The notes: generated by a model not told the origin, from the sequence alone. A stretch of 64,000 nt of DNA from Bordetella parapertussis (GCA_945862305.1 CAMAXF010000002.1:1-64000), one strand, 5' to 3'; counted from the first letter of the stretch, positions 18,972-27,095 are shown. Numbers and translations are program-made.

Positions 18972-18989
18972 ACCAAGCCCGCAAGAATA

Positions 18990-19610
18990 GTGCTCCCCAT
19001 CACCGGAGACCCGCGCTTGAACATTCCCCTCACGCGTGAAGCCTGGCTATTGTTTGCTGTTAATGCCCTGGCGCCACTCTTTACTGCCAAGGGCTATCAG
19101 GTGCCCAGAGTGCGGGTGTCTTGCGCCATTCCAAGCACCTCTCGCAGGGGCAGCGCCGTGGGCCAGTGCTGGAGCAGCAAGTCGTCCGACGATGGCGTCA
19201 ACGAGATCTTCATTAGCCCCGTGCACGCAGACCCCATCGAGGTGCTCGACACGCTCACCCATGAGCTTGTTCACGCTGTGGATGACTGCGCCCATCGGCA
19301 CGGCAAGGAGTTCAAGAAGATTGCGCACGACATTGGCCTGGAGGGGAAAATGATTCACGCCAGTGCGGGCCCGGCGCTTCGGCAGAAGCTGGCCTCCATT
19401 GCAGTAGACCTCACCGCCACGGTGGGGCCCTACCCGCACGCCGCCATGCGTGTTCCGTCGGCAATGTATGCGGCGCCCCGCCCTGCGCCAAAGGCTGCCT
19501 GCCCTCAGTGCGGATTCCGGGTGAGCATGCTCATGAAATACTTGGATGTCGGCCCGCCCATCTGCCCCAAAGACAACATCCCCATGGAGAAGAGGGGGCG
19601 GTGGGAGTGA
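18990..19610 (+). CDS. SprT-like zinc metalloprotease domain protein
   Basis: 206 residues. HELVH at 91-95 with downstream HRHGKEFKKIAHDIG is the metal site of SprT-like proteins. The C-terminal CPQCGFRVSML...CPKD is a zinc-ribbon typical of the family. SprT-like domains in eukaryotes degrade DNA-protein crosslinks; the bacterial role is little known. The GTG at 18990 gives the length above. A TTG at 19018 with GGAG in front is an alternative start. Confidence 0.8.
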   Translation: MLPITGDPRLNIPLTREAWLLFAVNALAPLFTAKGYQVPRVRVSCAIPSTSRRGSAVGQCWSSKSSDDGVNEIFISPVHADPIEVLDTLTHELVHAVDDCAHRHGKEFKKIAHDIGLEGKMIHASAGPALRQKLASIAVDLTATVGPYPHAAMRVPSAMYAAPRPAPKAACPQCGFRVSMLMKYLDVGPPICPKDNIPMEKRGRWE

Positions 19611-19671
19611 TCGATCAACCTGCAGCCCATGCTTGCATCAAATGAATATGATGAGTTTCTTTGGAGGCCCC

Positions 19672-20031
19672 ATGCACACCCGAACGCTTCTTGCCCTTGT
19701 GCTTCTCTTTCCATCAGTCGCCATGGCGAAGTACGAGGTGAACTGGTCAATCTGCGAGTCAGACACCCAGTGCAGACAATGCGTCGAGCGCGGCACACTT
19801 TCCATTGAGCGGGCAGACTCCAAGGTCATCGTCTCTGGCAGGAGCCCCTTGGGTGAACCGGTGACTGGCGAGCTCAGTCAGTGCAACTTCAAAGCAGCAA
19901 ACACATGGACCTGCGACAGCGGCCGCATGCGAGTGGTCAACGACTCGGGCAGCGTGAAGGTGAGCTATACAGGCCGGCCCGTTGTGCTCAATGGCAAGCA
20001 GTTGGAGTTCTGCTCCGTGCAGACCAAGTAG
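19672..20031 (+). CDS. Small exported protein
   Basis: 119 residues from an ATG with TTTGGAGG upstream. The N-terminus is a classic signal peptide (TLLALVLLFPSVAMA, cleaved before KYEV), so the protein is probably periplasmic. The mature part has six Cys residues that could form disulfides. No family recognised. Confidence 0.7.
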   Translation: MHTRTLLALVLLFPSVAMAKYEVNWSICESDTQCRQCVERGTLSIERADSKVIVSGRSPLGEPVTGELSQCNFKAANTWTCDSGRMRVVNDSGSVKVSYTGRPVVLNGKQLEFCSVQTK

Positions 20032-20043
20032 CGTGACAGAGGG

Positions 20044-20060
20044 TTGGCACGCTTGATGCT
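20044..20060 (+). promoter_or_regulatory. Sigma-54 promoter of small RNA copy 1
   Basis: TTGGCACGCTTGATGCT fits the sigma-54 -24/-12 consensus with one mismatch (A for T in TTGC) and correct 11-base GG-to-GC spacing. The expected start falls at about 20071-20072, the exact base where conservation with the second copy resumes. Confidence 0.75.
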
Positions 20061-20071
20061 GTTTTGATACC

Positions 20072-20145
20072 AAGACCGACGGTTCTCTGACAACCACACA
20101 CACGGAACCCTATCCATTGGGTCAGAGCAAACCTGTCGGTCTTTT
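20072..20145 (+). ncRNA. Sigma-54-driven small RNA, copy 1
   Basis: A predicted RNA of about 74 nt. Its 5' end AAGACCGAC pairs perfectly with GTCGGTCTT at 20133-20141, and the U-run makes the outer stem an intrinsic terminator. Inside, CTCTGAC (20084-20090) pairs with GTCAGAG and closes a C/A-rich loop. The copy at 29701 is identical except for one extra CA unit in the loop. Target and family are unknown. As an alternative it could serve only as a terminator for the gene upstream. Confidence 0.65.
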
Positions 20146-20154
20146 TTACTTCCA

Positions 20155-20171
20155 GCGGATCACTCCCTGAT
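20155..20171. repeat. Palindrome GGATCA-N5-TGATCC, copy 2
   Basis: GGATCACTCCCTGATCC, identical to copy 1, 10 bases after the small RNA terminator and 47 bases before the ATG at 20219. Confidence 0.7.
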
Positions 20172-20218
20172 CCACCCCAAGGCGCATAGTCGCGCCCTCT
20201 TCTTCCAGAGGGACACAC

Positions 20219-20410
20219 ATGCGCATCGACCTTGAAGTTCACCTACTCACCGGCATCTCCATTGGCCTGACCCACCAGTCCACAGACCTGGGCGAACACG
20301 TCATCACCCTAGACCTGGTGGTACTGCGGTTCATCGTGGGCCTGGTGCCTGAGTCTGCTCAGGCGATCAAAAGCCCACCTCTCTCTGATGGCGCACAGCG
20401 AGAACCGTGA
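20219..20410 (+). CDS. Possible small protein
   Basis: 63 residues, ATG with AGAGGG upstream. The end overlaps the convergent ParE-like toxin by 44 bases. No recognised family. The main support is the start signal and the palindrome placed upstream as before other genes here. Confidence 0.35.
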   Translation: MRIDLEVHLLTGISIGLTHQSTDLGEHVITLDLVVLRFIVGLVPESAQAIKSPPLSDGAQREP

Positions 20411-20657
20411 CTGTGCGCTGGTCGACCCGGTATCGAACCACGTAGCCACTGTCACCAAAATCAATGATCCAGTCACGGAATTCCTCGTCCATTCCTTCAA
20501 CAGGCCGTCCCACGCCAGATTGCTTCTCCAGCACCCTGACACCCTCGCGAATGGCCTTCACGGCACGCTTTGCAGCATCAAGATCCTTCGACTTAAGAAA
20601 GTCGAAGAGACGCTTGACATCCGAAAGCGCTGCGGGCGACCAGATCAGGCGTGACAT
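20367..20657 (-). CDS. ParE/RelE-like toxin
   Basis: 96 residues of the RelE/ParE fold: WSPAALSDVKRLFDFL, AKRAVKAIREGVRVLEKQSGVGRPV, then DWIIDFGDSGYVVRYRVDQRTVTVLAVRHQREVGF, ending in the usual strand with basic residues. Such toxins block gyrase or cut mRNA on ribosomes; which applies cannot be told. The start overlaps the antitoxin end by 13 bases, the normal order for parDE-type operons. Confidence 0.88.
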   Translation of the reverse strand: MSRLIWSPAALSDVKRLFDFLKSKDLDAAKRAVKAIREGVRVLEKQSGVGRPVEGMDEEFRDWIIDFGDSGYVVRYRVDQRTVTVLAVRHQREVGF

Positions 20658-20935
20658 TCGGGAGGCTCAACGTCATTGCCCTTTTCCAACTGAGCCATCC
20701 AGGCATCGGCCTCATCGGCAGTCACATGCAAACCGTTTTCACGAAATGCTTCCCAAGCTTTGAGCGTGTCCCGGCGGAATGCCTCTCGCTTCTCCTCGCG
20801 ATCCAAGTACTGCGTAATCGCCTCGCGCATGAGCCAATGTGACGAACGCTGCCGTGCATCTGCCAAGCGCTTCACACGGGCTTTGGTGTCCTCGTCAATC
20901 TTGATCGCCACGGGGCGAAGAACATTTGCGGTCAT
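20645..20935 (-). CDS. Ribbon-helix-helix antitoxin
   Basis: 96 residues. The N-terminus VLRPVAIKIDEDTKARVKRLADARQRSSHWLMREAI is a CopG/ParD ribbon-helix-helix DNA-binding domain; the acidic C-terminus would wrap the toxin. The ATG at 20935 has GAGGTGAG in front and is preferred over a GTG 9 bases upstream. It probably represses its own promoter. Confidence 0.88.
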   Translation of the reverse strand: MTANVLRPVAIKIDEDTKARVKRLADARQRSSHWLMREAITQYLDREEKREAFRRDTLKAWEAFRENGLHVTADEADAWMAQLEKGNDVEPPECHA

Positions 20936-21065
20936 ATGGCTCACCTCAACGAAGTAGTGTTAGGTATTACTTTGCCATACTTTATTGATACCGGCCAGCA
21001 GAGGTTCGCCACTTGGGACAAACCTAGTGGCCGAGCCTTTTACACCTTTTTTATAAGACAGTTAT

Positions 21066-21089
21066 TTATAACAGTGTATATGTTATAAT
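21066..21089 (+). promoter_or_regulatory. MerR-gene promoter with perfect dyad
   Basis: TTATAACA (21066-21073) and TGTTATAA (21081-21088) form a perfect dyad with a 7-base centre. It overlaps a TATAAT -10 box at 21084-21089. The ATG at 21096 is 7 bases past the -10, so the mRNA is probably leaderless. The dyad is the likely autoregulatory MerR site. Confidence 0.7.
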
Positions 21090-21095
21090 AAGCCC

Positions 21096-21512
21096 ATGGA
21101 CGCCGACACCCCAGACCAAAAATACAGCCTCGATGAGCTCAGCGCTTTGGTGGGCCTGTCAAAACGCACCATCCGCTACTACATGGGCCTGGGCCTGGTG
21201 GCCCGCCCCCTGGGTGAAACAAAAGGCTCTTACTACACGGCCGAGCACCTGCAACAACTCGCGCAAGTGAAAACGCTCACCGAATCGGGCGTCAGCCTCG
21301 AGCGCATTGGCAGCCTTCTCGCTCAGGCCGATCAGCCTGCAGCCGAGCGCAGCCTCACGCCCGGGCAGCTCACGGTGAAGTCGCACATTCACCTGGCCGA
21401 GGGCATTGAACTGGTTGTCAACGGCGCCACCGCTAGCCTCTCGCCCGAAGAGATTCGGGCCGTGGCCCATGCGGCCCTTCAGAAAATCTCCGAGCTAAAG
21501 GACAAAAAATGA
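21096..21512 (+). CDS. MerR-family regulator
   Basis: 138 residues. The N-terminal winged helix is typical MerR: YSLDELSALVGLSKRTIRYYMGLGLVARP...YYTAEHLQQL. The rest is a short dimer helix plus an unusual C-terminal region (SHIHLAEGIELVVNGATASLSPEEIRAVAHAAL) without the Cys residues of metal sensors. Its TGA overlaps the ATG of the VIT/VWA gene, so the two act together. No Shine-Dalgarno precedes the start, in line with a leaderless mRNA. Confidence 0.88.
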   Translation: MDADTPDQKYSLDELSALVGLSKRTIRYYMGLGLVARPLGETKGSYYTAEHLQQLAQVKTLTESGVSLERIGSLLAQADQPAAERSLTPGQLTVKSHIHLAEGIELVVNGATASLSPEEIRAVAHAALQKISELKDKK

Positions 21513-23872
21513 ACACAGCCATGGCCCATATGGAATCGAGCACATCCATTCCCCCCGTGCTTCAGAGCGCGCACTTAAAGGGCCGCATTGCGGGCCTTGT
21601 GGCCCACCTGACGGTGGAGCACTGCTATCGCAACGCCAGTTCACAAGAGCTCGAGGTGACCTACACCTTCCCCATGCCACCGGCGGCGGTGCTCACCGGT
21701 GTGTCGCTCACCCTCAACGGCCAATGCCTGCAGGGCATGGTGCGGGAGAAAGACAAAGCCAACGAAGACTACGACACCGCGATTGAGGATGGCGATTCCG
21801 CGGTGCTGGTCGAACAGGCTGGGCCCGGGCTCTATACGGCCACCCTGGGCAATCTGCTGCCCGCCGAGGAGGCTGTGATCTCCTATGAGTGGGTCATGCC
21901 ACTGCAGGTGCGTGCAGGCACCGCTCGGCTCACCATCCCCACGGCGGTCAAAGACCGCTTTGGCAACCCCGCCAAAGAAGCGAAGCTCAAGTCCGAGCAG
22001 GTTCCCCGCCAGAATGCGCTCGTTGAGTATCCGTTCACAGTCGAGATCGACTTCGATGAGACGGCAAGCGCTGCACGCATCAGTTGCCCAGATCACGATG
22101 CGGCCTCGGTTGCCGTCATTCAGAGTGAGGCAGGTGCCACCAAGCGGCTGAGCATCACCGAAGATGCCTTCCTCGATCGCAACCTGCACATTGTTCTGGA
22201 AGATGTACCCGCGCTCAACCAGTGCACGCTCATCGATGCGGGCGAGGAGGTCTTCTTTCATGCCACCGCGCCATCTCCTGCACCGAAGGCCGCAGGCCCC
22301 GTGGCCATCAAGCTGCTCATCGACTGCTCGGGCTCCATGCAAGATGAGAACGCCATTGCGCAGGCCAAGCGCGCGGCCACCACGCTTCTCGAGTGCCTCG
22401 GCCCAGAAGACTTCGCCTCCTTGAGTTCCTTTGGCAACCACACCTTCCATGCCAACGAGGCCATGCTACCCATGAGCCCCAAGCACCTTGGAGCGCTCAA
22501 GAAGGCGGTGGGCGCCTTGGCGGCCAACCTGGGGGGCACCGAGCTCGAAGCAGCCATGATCGAGACCCTTCGCAAGGTCAGTGCACCCGAGGGGGCGCCG
22601 GCACCATGCATTCTGCTCATCACCGATGGCGCAAGCTGGGCACACCGCCGCATTGTTCGCGCAGCGACCCGGGCCGGCTGCAAGGTGTTCTGCATTGGCG
22701 TGGGCAGCAACCCTGCTGCAAGCCTTCTGCACGAGATCGCCGTGCACACCGATGGCGACCACACCATGCTCGCCCAGTCCGAGGACATGAAGCCCAGTGT
22801 GCTGGCCATGCTGGGCCGCATGCGGCAATCGAGCGGCTGGAAGGCTCAGACCAACTGGGCAGACCGGCCACACCGCTGGGCCTACCCATCTGAGGCCACG
22901 CCGCTGTACTGCGATGAGCAACTGCACTTCTTTGGGCGCACCCGCAAGGAGTTCCTGGGCGAGGCCTGGGCGCAGACCACGCCCGAAATCACACTGAGCA
23001 ACGCCGGCGACTCGGGGCAGCCCTTGCAATTGACGTGGTCCGCTGCGGTGGTGCGCACCGACCCAGCCATGGCCAAGCTCATTGCCCAGCGCGAGATGAT
23101 GGTCTCGGCCGCGCCCGAGGCCCTCGACATTGCTCTGCGGCACCAGCTCATCAGCGAACAGACCAGCATGATCGTCGTTCACGAGCGAGACGCTGCAAAC
23201 ATGGCGCTTGGGGTGCCAGTGCATACGGCGGTGGATCACATGTCCTCGATGAACTATGCACAGTCCATGAGCCTGTCTTATGTCATGCACTCGTTGCCAG
23301 GCAGCGCCGAGCAGGCGAAGCGTCTTTCAGATGTGCGGTTCTCTCCGCCAGACCAGGCGCCGGCACTCTGGCGAACGGGCCCCGTGCTGCGGGAGGACGT
23401 TGTTCCGCTCGACTCGGATGAGCCGTTCGGCATCCCCGCCTTCCTTCGCAAGCAGGTCGAGCCAGACACACCCGACGAGGCCTATGTTGCGTCGCTTCCC
23501 TTGGCCTCACCCGCACGCGCACTCAAGCGCTTCAACGACATCCTGGAGAAGATCGTCAACCTTGAGGACGCCCTGGCCGAGTGGCTCAAAACCACCAAGC
23601 TTCCCCTGGCCATACAGCTGCTCTGGACCAACGGAACGCCCGGCGAGGTAAACGCCATCATTGCAGCCACCCTGCTGCACATCAATGCATTGGTGGGCAA
23701 CGACCACGTGCGCCTGAACGCCCGTGCGGTTGCGATGCTAAGCCAACTCGTGGAGGAGGAACACGGCCGGCTGGACGTTCACACCCACGCCGACTTCAAA
23801 CCCATCCACGAGGCCTTGGAGGGTGTGATGGCCGAGGACTGGCCGCAAAGGAAAGAGCGTGAGCACCTCTGA
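21509..23872 (+). CDS. VIT and VWA domain protein
   Basis: 787 residues. Residues about 10-130 form a VIT domain (ITI-like: HLTVEHCYRNASSQELEVTYTFPMPP). A von Willebrand A domain follows, with the metal-ion site DCSGS at 272-276 and a later TDGASW. The C-terminal 300 residues are helical and unassigned. No signal peptide is visible, so the protein is cytoplasmic. It is translationally coupled to the MerR regulator; such MerR-VWA pairs recur in bacteria but their role is not established. Confidence 0.85.
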   Translation: MNTAMAHMESSTSIPPVLQSAHLKGRIAGLVAHLTVEHCYRNASSQELEVTYTFPMPPAAVLTGVSLTLNGQCLQGMVREKDKANEDYDTAIEDGDSAVLVEQAGPGLYTATLGNLLPAEEAVISYEWVMPLQVRAGTARLTIPTAVKDRFGNPAKEAKLKSEQVPRQNALVEYPFTVEIDFDETASAARISCPDHDAASVAVIQSEAGATKRLSITEDAFLDRNLHIVLEDVPALNQCTLIDAGEEVFFHATAPSPAPKAAGPVAIKLLIDCSGSMQDENAIAQAKRAATTLLECLGPEDFASLSSFGNHTFHANEAMLPMSPKHLGALKKAVGALAANLGGTELEAAMIETLRKVSAPEGAPAPCILLITDGASWAHRRIVRAATRAGCKVFCIGVGSNPAASLLHEIAVHTDGDHTMLAQSEDMKPSVLAMLGRMRQSSGWKAQTNWADRPHRWAYPSEATPLYCDEQLHFFGRTRKEFLGEAWAQTTPEITLSNAGDSGQPLQLTWSAAVVRTDPAMAKLIAQREMMVSAAPEALDIALRHQLISEQTSMIVVHERDAANMALGVPVHTAVDHMSSMNYAQSMSLSYVMHSLPGSAEQAKRLSDVRFSPPDQAPALWRTGPVLREDVVPLDSDEPFGIPAFLRKQVEPDTPDEAYVASLPLASPARALKRFNDILEKIVNLEDALAEWLKTTKLPLAIQLLWTNGTPGEVNAIIAATLLHINALVGNDHVRLNARAVAMLSQLVEEEHGRLDVHTHADFKPIHEALEGVMAEDWPQRKEREHL

Positions 23873-23908
23873 CTCGATTCCGAGGCGATACTCGCCGCCA
23901 TCCCTCCA

Positions 23909-24343
23909 ATGATTCTTCGTCTTCCGACCATCTTTCTCGACTTCGACGGTGTGCTCCACACCATGGGAAACACGGGCTACAAGCCCTTCCACCAATTGGG
24001 CCTGCTCGAGCGTGAGCTCTCCACCATCACGTGCGACTTCCAGGTCGTGGTTTCGTCGTCCTGGAGATTTCATTACTCGGTTGAGGAACTGCGCGGGCAG
24101 CTCGGCACCCTCTCGGGACGTGTAACAGGCGTGACCCCCGAGATACGGCCGTGTTCCTACCAGCGCTATCACGAGATCATGGAGATGGTCGACAGCCACG
24201 GGCTGACGCATTGGATGGCAGTCGATGACGCCGTCAACGAGTTCCCGCCCGAGTGCGAGAACCTACTGGCCTGCGACCCACGCCACGGGCTACAAGAGAG
24301 AGACGCCCGCGCGCTGCGGGAGTGGCTGATGCAGTCTGCATGA
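23909..24343 (+). CDS. HAD-like hydrolase domain protein
   Basis: 144 residues. FLDFDGVLHT is the HAD nucleophile motif (DxDG), VVVSSSWR is motif II, and the acidic AVDD is motif IV. The short layout resembles the HAD domain described in 'Swiss army knife' RNA-repair proteins, where it acts as a phosphatase on RNA ends; that comparison is inference. The stop overlaps the next ATG. Confidence 0.78.
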   Translation: MILRLPTIFLDFDGVLHTMGNTGYKPFHQLGLLERELSTITCDFQVVVSSSWRFHYSVEELRGQLGTLSGRVTGVTPEIRPCSYQRYHEIMEMVDSHGLTHWMAVDDAVNEFPPECENLLACDPRHGLQERDARALREWLMQSA

Positions 24344-24897
24344 CCAAGCCCATCTATTACCTTCCCGGCGCCAATGGCCAGCTTCACTCTGGGCTGGGCC
24401 AGGCACTAATGGAGCGAGGCTTTGAGCCTCAGGGCCGTGCAACGGTTGGGGAGTTCAAGCGGCTCTCCTTCGATGAGCAGGTGAGCATGGTGGCCGAGGA
24501 CCTGCAGCAGCCCCTTTGGTGGGCAGGGGGCGCAAGAATCATCACAAACTCATACGGCAGCTATCTCTTCCTGCACGCCCAGCTTCGAATGCCGGCGCAT
24601 CCGGCGAGCATCTTGATGCTCTCGCCCATCCTCGGGGCATTCGAGAACGAGGCCACCGGCCAGGCCTTCGTGCCGCCGTATGCAGACCGAATCTTTGCGG
24701 CCGCAAAAAGGGGAACCTTCCCCACGCCACCGCACCTCACCATTCACACGGGCAGCGAAGACTGGCAGAGCCCGCCCGCGAGTGCACTGGCCTTTGGGGA
24801 GTTCACGGGGGCGGCGGTGCACATTGCCCCTGGCCGAGGCCACATGCTAGGGAGGGACTATGTGGGGCCGCTGCTCGATGGGTGGTTGGTGGGTTAG
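24340..24897 (+). CDS. Small alpha/beta hydrolase
   Basis: 185 residues from an ATG overlapping the HAD stop. YYLPGANGQLHSGLGQAL is the oxyanion-strand region; ITNSYGSYLFL is the nucleophile elbow with Ser in a T-N-S-Y-G context; ILMLSPILG and the late GRGHML supply the rest of the catalytic set (His of GRGHM). The fold is RBBP9-like. The last 58 bases are repeated at 25694. Confidence 0.72.
   Translation: MTKPIYYLPGANGQLHSGLGQALMERGFEPQGRATVGEFKRLSFDEQVSMVAEDLQQPLWWAGGARIITNSYGSYLFLHAQLRMPAHPASILMLSPILGAFENEATGQAFVPPYADRIFAAAKRGTFPTPPHLTIHTGSEDWQSPPASALAFGEFTGAAVHIAPGRGHMLGRDYVGPLLDGWLVG
24836..24893. repeat. 58-bp repeat flanking a TA module, left copy
   Basis: Encodes the C-terminus of the hydrolase. 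54 of 58 bases match 25694-25751. The two copies bracket the ParDE-like module at 24917-25541. Confidence 0.85.
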
Positions 24898-24916
24898 TGG
24901 GCCGCTGCAGATGCAA

Positions 24917-25285
24917 TCAGGTTTTCCGCTTTAGCCGCTCAACTTCGGCGTGGAACGCAGGGGTCAGTTCTGTGATCAGGGTTTCAATGTCGCGTACCTG
25001 ATGTTGAACCGTCAGCACTGCGATGCCTCGCGGCAAGAGGTCGTAGATCACGAAGTGCTGCCGCGCCGGAACCATCAGAAAGGGAACCGAGCGGAATAGC
25101 CGCAAGCGGCCCGTCTCCGGGTTGGAGGCAGCAACGCGCATCGCCGAGTAAAGGTCTGCGAGATAGCGGTCCGCAACTTCGTCACCCCATTCCCGGCGTG
25201 ACCGCGTGTAAATTCGGCGCAAATCCAGCGCTGCATTTCGGGTCAGCAGGAATGTGGCGGGCGCTGGCACATCATTGCCAGCCAT
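24917..25285 (-). CDS. ParE-like toxin
   Basis: 122 residues from the ATG at 25285, overlapping the antitoxin by 14 bases. FLLTRNAALDLRRIYTRSRREWGDEVADRYLADLYSAM is the ParE N-terminal helical hairpin and FVIYDLLPRGIAVLTVQHQVRDIETLI the C-terminal strands. It probably inhibits DNA gyrase, as for characterised ParE proteins. Confidence 0.85.
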   Translation of the reverse strand: MAGNDVPAPATFLLTRNAALDLRRIYTRSRREWGDEVADRYLADLYSAMRVAASNPETGRLRLFRSVPFLMVPARQHFVIYDLLPRGIAVLTVQHQVRDIETLITELTPAFHAEVERLKRKT

Positions 25286-25541
25286 CGGCTTCCTTGCGGT
25301 CGAGTACCGCCATGTCGGTCTTGAAATCGCCGCTTGACGCAATGACGCGACCCGCCGCCACGTCGCGGTAACCCGCGAGAATGGCATCCTGCAAAAGCTG
25401 GCCATCGCGCCTTTCCATGTCGCGGCGAATCAGGTCGCGCACGTATTCGCTAGGTGTTTCGTAAAGTCCTGCCTCGCCGACCATTCGATCCACGAATTCA
25501 GCAAGGGGTTGCGACAGGCGGGCGTTGATGCGTTCGGACAC
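25272..25541 (-). CDS. ParD-like antitoxin
   Basis: 89 residues from a GTG with GGGAG in front. SERINARLSQPLAEFVDRMVGEAGLYETPSEYVRDLIRRDMERR is a ParD ribbon-helix-helix domain; the tail EADGW ends over the toxin start. The open frame continues upstream, but that part belongs to an unrelated gene relic, so the GTG is preferred. Confidence 0.85.
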   Translation of the reverse strand: MSERINARLSQPLAEFVDRMVGEAGLYETPSEYVRDLIRRDMERRDGQLLQDAILAGYRDVAAGRVIASSGDFKTDMAVLDRKEADGWQ

Positions 25542-25609
25542 GAGGGACTCCCAGAGCGGACAGATGCGTCCATTGTCGCATGGACGGCCGTCTGTGTCGC
25601 AACTATTGC

Positions 25610-25690
25610 CCACACAGGAGGCAACCAGCCCATAGTTCGCCATCCGCTTTAGGGCGAGGGAACGGGCTCCCCGTCGCCGCTCCCTCACAA
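25610..25690 (-). pseudogene. Fragment of a TumA-like antitoxin gene
   Basis: About 70 bases resemble 26177-26248 within the intact DNA-binding gene. The translation RRRGARSLALKRMANYGLVA aligns with GRRQGNLSRTLKTMSSYGLVA. No start or complete fold remains. Confidence 0.65.
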
Positions 25691-25693
25691 GCG

Positions 25694-25751
25694 GAGGCCA
25701 GATGCTGGGGAAAGACTATGTGGGGCCGCTGCTCGATGGGTGGTTGGTGGG
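25694..25751 (+). pseudogene. 58-bp repeat, relic of a hydrolase 3' end
   Basis: Right copy of the repeat at 24836. In the plus frame it reads GQMLGKDYVGPLLDGWLVG, the tail of an alpha/beta hydrolase whose body is missing. Confidence 0.75.
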
Positions 25752-26101
25752 CCAGGATGCAAGCCGTGAGCGCCCACAGAATCGTTAAATAAGGGCCTTG
25801 TCGTGTATGGCGCCACACGCTACAAAGTGGGAACTGGCGCCTTACATTTGTGGCAAGCACGCCAAGCAACAAAAGCATCGAAGACCTTATCCCAGGTGAA
25901 GGCCCTCAAGCTTCAGTCTGCCTGATCGCTTGATGTCCCGATAAAAATTCTCGTGGAGGCCGACAGCTTCCAAGTAAACGAGCCGTACCTCCTGATTAAT
26001 GAAAAGACAGGAAAAGTGCAAAGGCGCCACTCAAGGTGGCGGGCAGGCGAAGTGCGATGCTGGACATGCCGGCCCGAGGCACCAAAACGAGTTGACTAAC
26101 C
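25752..26101. other. 350 bases with no firm gene
   Basis: The only frame with protein-like composition is 25953-26099 (GTG, 48 codons, VEADSFQVNEPYLLINEKTG...), which has no clear ribosome binding site and may be a relic. Confidence 0.4.
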
Positions 26102-26455
26102 TCAGACCATGATTTGGTAGTGATCCGCCAAGACCTTCGGTCGAAGCGCCCTTCTGTCCCTCTCCATAGCGACCAGCCCGTAGCTCGACATCGTCTTTAG
26201 GGTGCGAGACAAGTTTCCCTGTCGCCGACCCGTCATTTGAGCAAGCGCGCTGATTGACTTCGGTCGACTCTCTCGGATGACCCTCAGCAGATCTCGATTC
26301 TGATCGCTCAGCACCTGGGCGAGTGACTGTATTGAGGTAAACCAGATCTTTGGGTCTGAGGGCTTAGGCTTTAATACGCCGCTTGCAATAGCCAATACCC
26401 TGGCACGGATTTCACTTTGGCTTGCAATGCCGATCTTGATGACTTTTGGCTTCAT
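26102..26455 (-). CDS. TumA-like DNA-binding antitoxin
   Basis: 117 residues. A winged helix-turn-helix fills the second half: SISALAQMTGRRQGNLSRTLKTMSSYGLVAMERDRRALRPKVLADHYQIMV, matching HVO_A0114-type DNA-binding proteins paired with TumE toxins. The ATG overlaps the upstream toxin stop (ATGA). A fragment of a related gene lies at 25610. Confidence 0.75.
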   Translation of the reverse strand: MKPKVIKIGIASQSEIRARVLAIASGVLKPKPSDPKIWFTSIQSLAQVLSDQNRDLLRVIRESRPKSISALAQMTGRRQGNLSRTLKTMSSYGLVAMERDRRALRPKVLADHYQIMV

Positions 26456-26814
26456 CGGAGTTCTCGCATAACTTGGTCTACGTCCTTAAAAAAATCACTC
26501 AATAACTCGTACGCAGTTGTGAATTCATAGGGCTCGCCAGCGTGCTTAAAACCACGGTGCCTGTGATCGCGCGTGAAGACCCTGGGCCCAAACCGACGAC
26601 CAGACTCCTTAATAGCGTGCGCGTTGTCGTATCCAAGAATACGTGACCCGTCTGGCGCGTGCAGGGTTAATGAGTAACGAATCCCGTGCGGTATCTCAGC
26701 CGAGTTCGGCACTCTCCACGCCTCGATCTTGACCCAGAATCCGTCCTCCTGATCAGTAACGACACCCGCTAATTCCAATAAGTTGGCGACATCGGCATTG
26801 TGACCCATAAACAT
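26452..26814 (-). CDS. TumE-like toxin (DUF6516)
   Basis: 120 residues. FWVKIEAWRVP...IPHGIRYSLTLHAPDGSRILGYDNAHAIK...HRHRGFKHAGEPYEFTTAYELLSDFFKDVDQVM has the sequence pattern of TumE-family toxins (compact beta fold, NAH and HxH residues). Toxin-first order and overlap with the winged-helix gene fit the pair. Start may be the third residue (Met). Confidence 0.75.
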   Translation of the reverse strand: MFMGHNADVANLLELAGVVTDQEDGFWVKIEAWRVPNSAEIPHGIRYSLTLHAPDGSRILGYDNAHAIKESGRRFGPRVFTRDHRHRGFKHAGEPYEFTTAYELLSDFFKDVDQVMRELR

Positions 26815-26900
26815 ATCAGAAGCTCAGATAAAAAGAAACGACAAGCCAGAACCCTCTCACCTATCGAGTGACGAGAGAATCAGCTACGTGTCTAAGATCA

Positions 26901-26917
26901 GGATCACTCCGTGATCC
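26901..26917. repeat. Palindrome GGATCA-N5-TGATCC, copy 3
   Basis: GGATCACTCCGTGATCC, one base different from the other copies, which makes it a longer perfect palindrome (GGATCAC/GTGATCC). Confidence 0.7.
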
Positions 26918-27066
26918 ATAGCGTTGGCCAGAATGTTGAAATCATCACTCGCACTTCAATCAACACGAGGCCGCAAAGAATCTGGGCAAGGCTTATGAGC
27001 AGAACGCTGTCATATGGTGTGGAGCCGATGCTGTGCCAAAGCTGGTTTTGCTCGTCTAAAAAATTC

Positions 27067-27095
27067 TTGACACTTCAAAGCCAGCCCCACAGAAT
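27067..27095 (+). promoter_or_regulatory. Sigma-70-type promoter of structured leader
   Basis: TTGACA at 27067-27072, a 17-base spacer, and CAGAAT at 27090-27095. The predicted start near 27102 is 15 bases before the closing stem of the structured RNA. Confidence 0.6.

Noticed and set aside
25253..25275. Possible sigma-54 promoter CTGGCACATCATTGCC
   Set aside because: The GG-to-GC spacing is one base short (10), and it lies inside the antitoxin/toxin overlap on the opposite strand.
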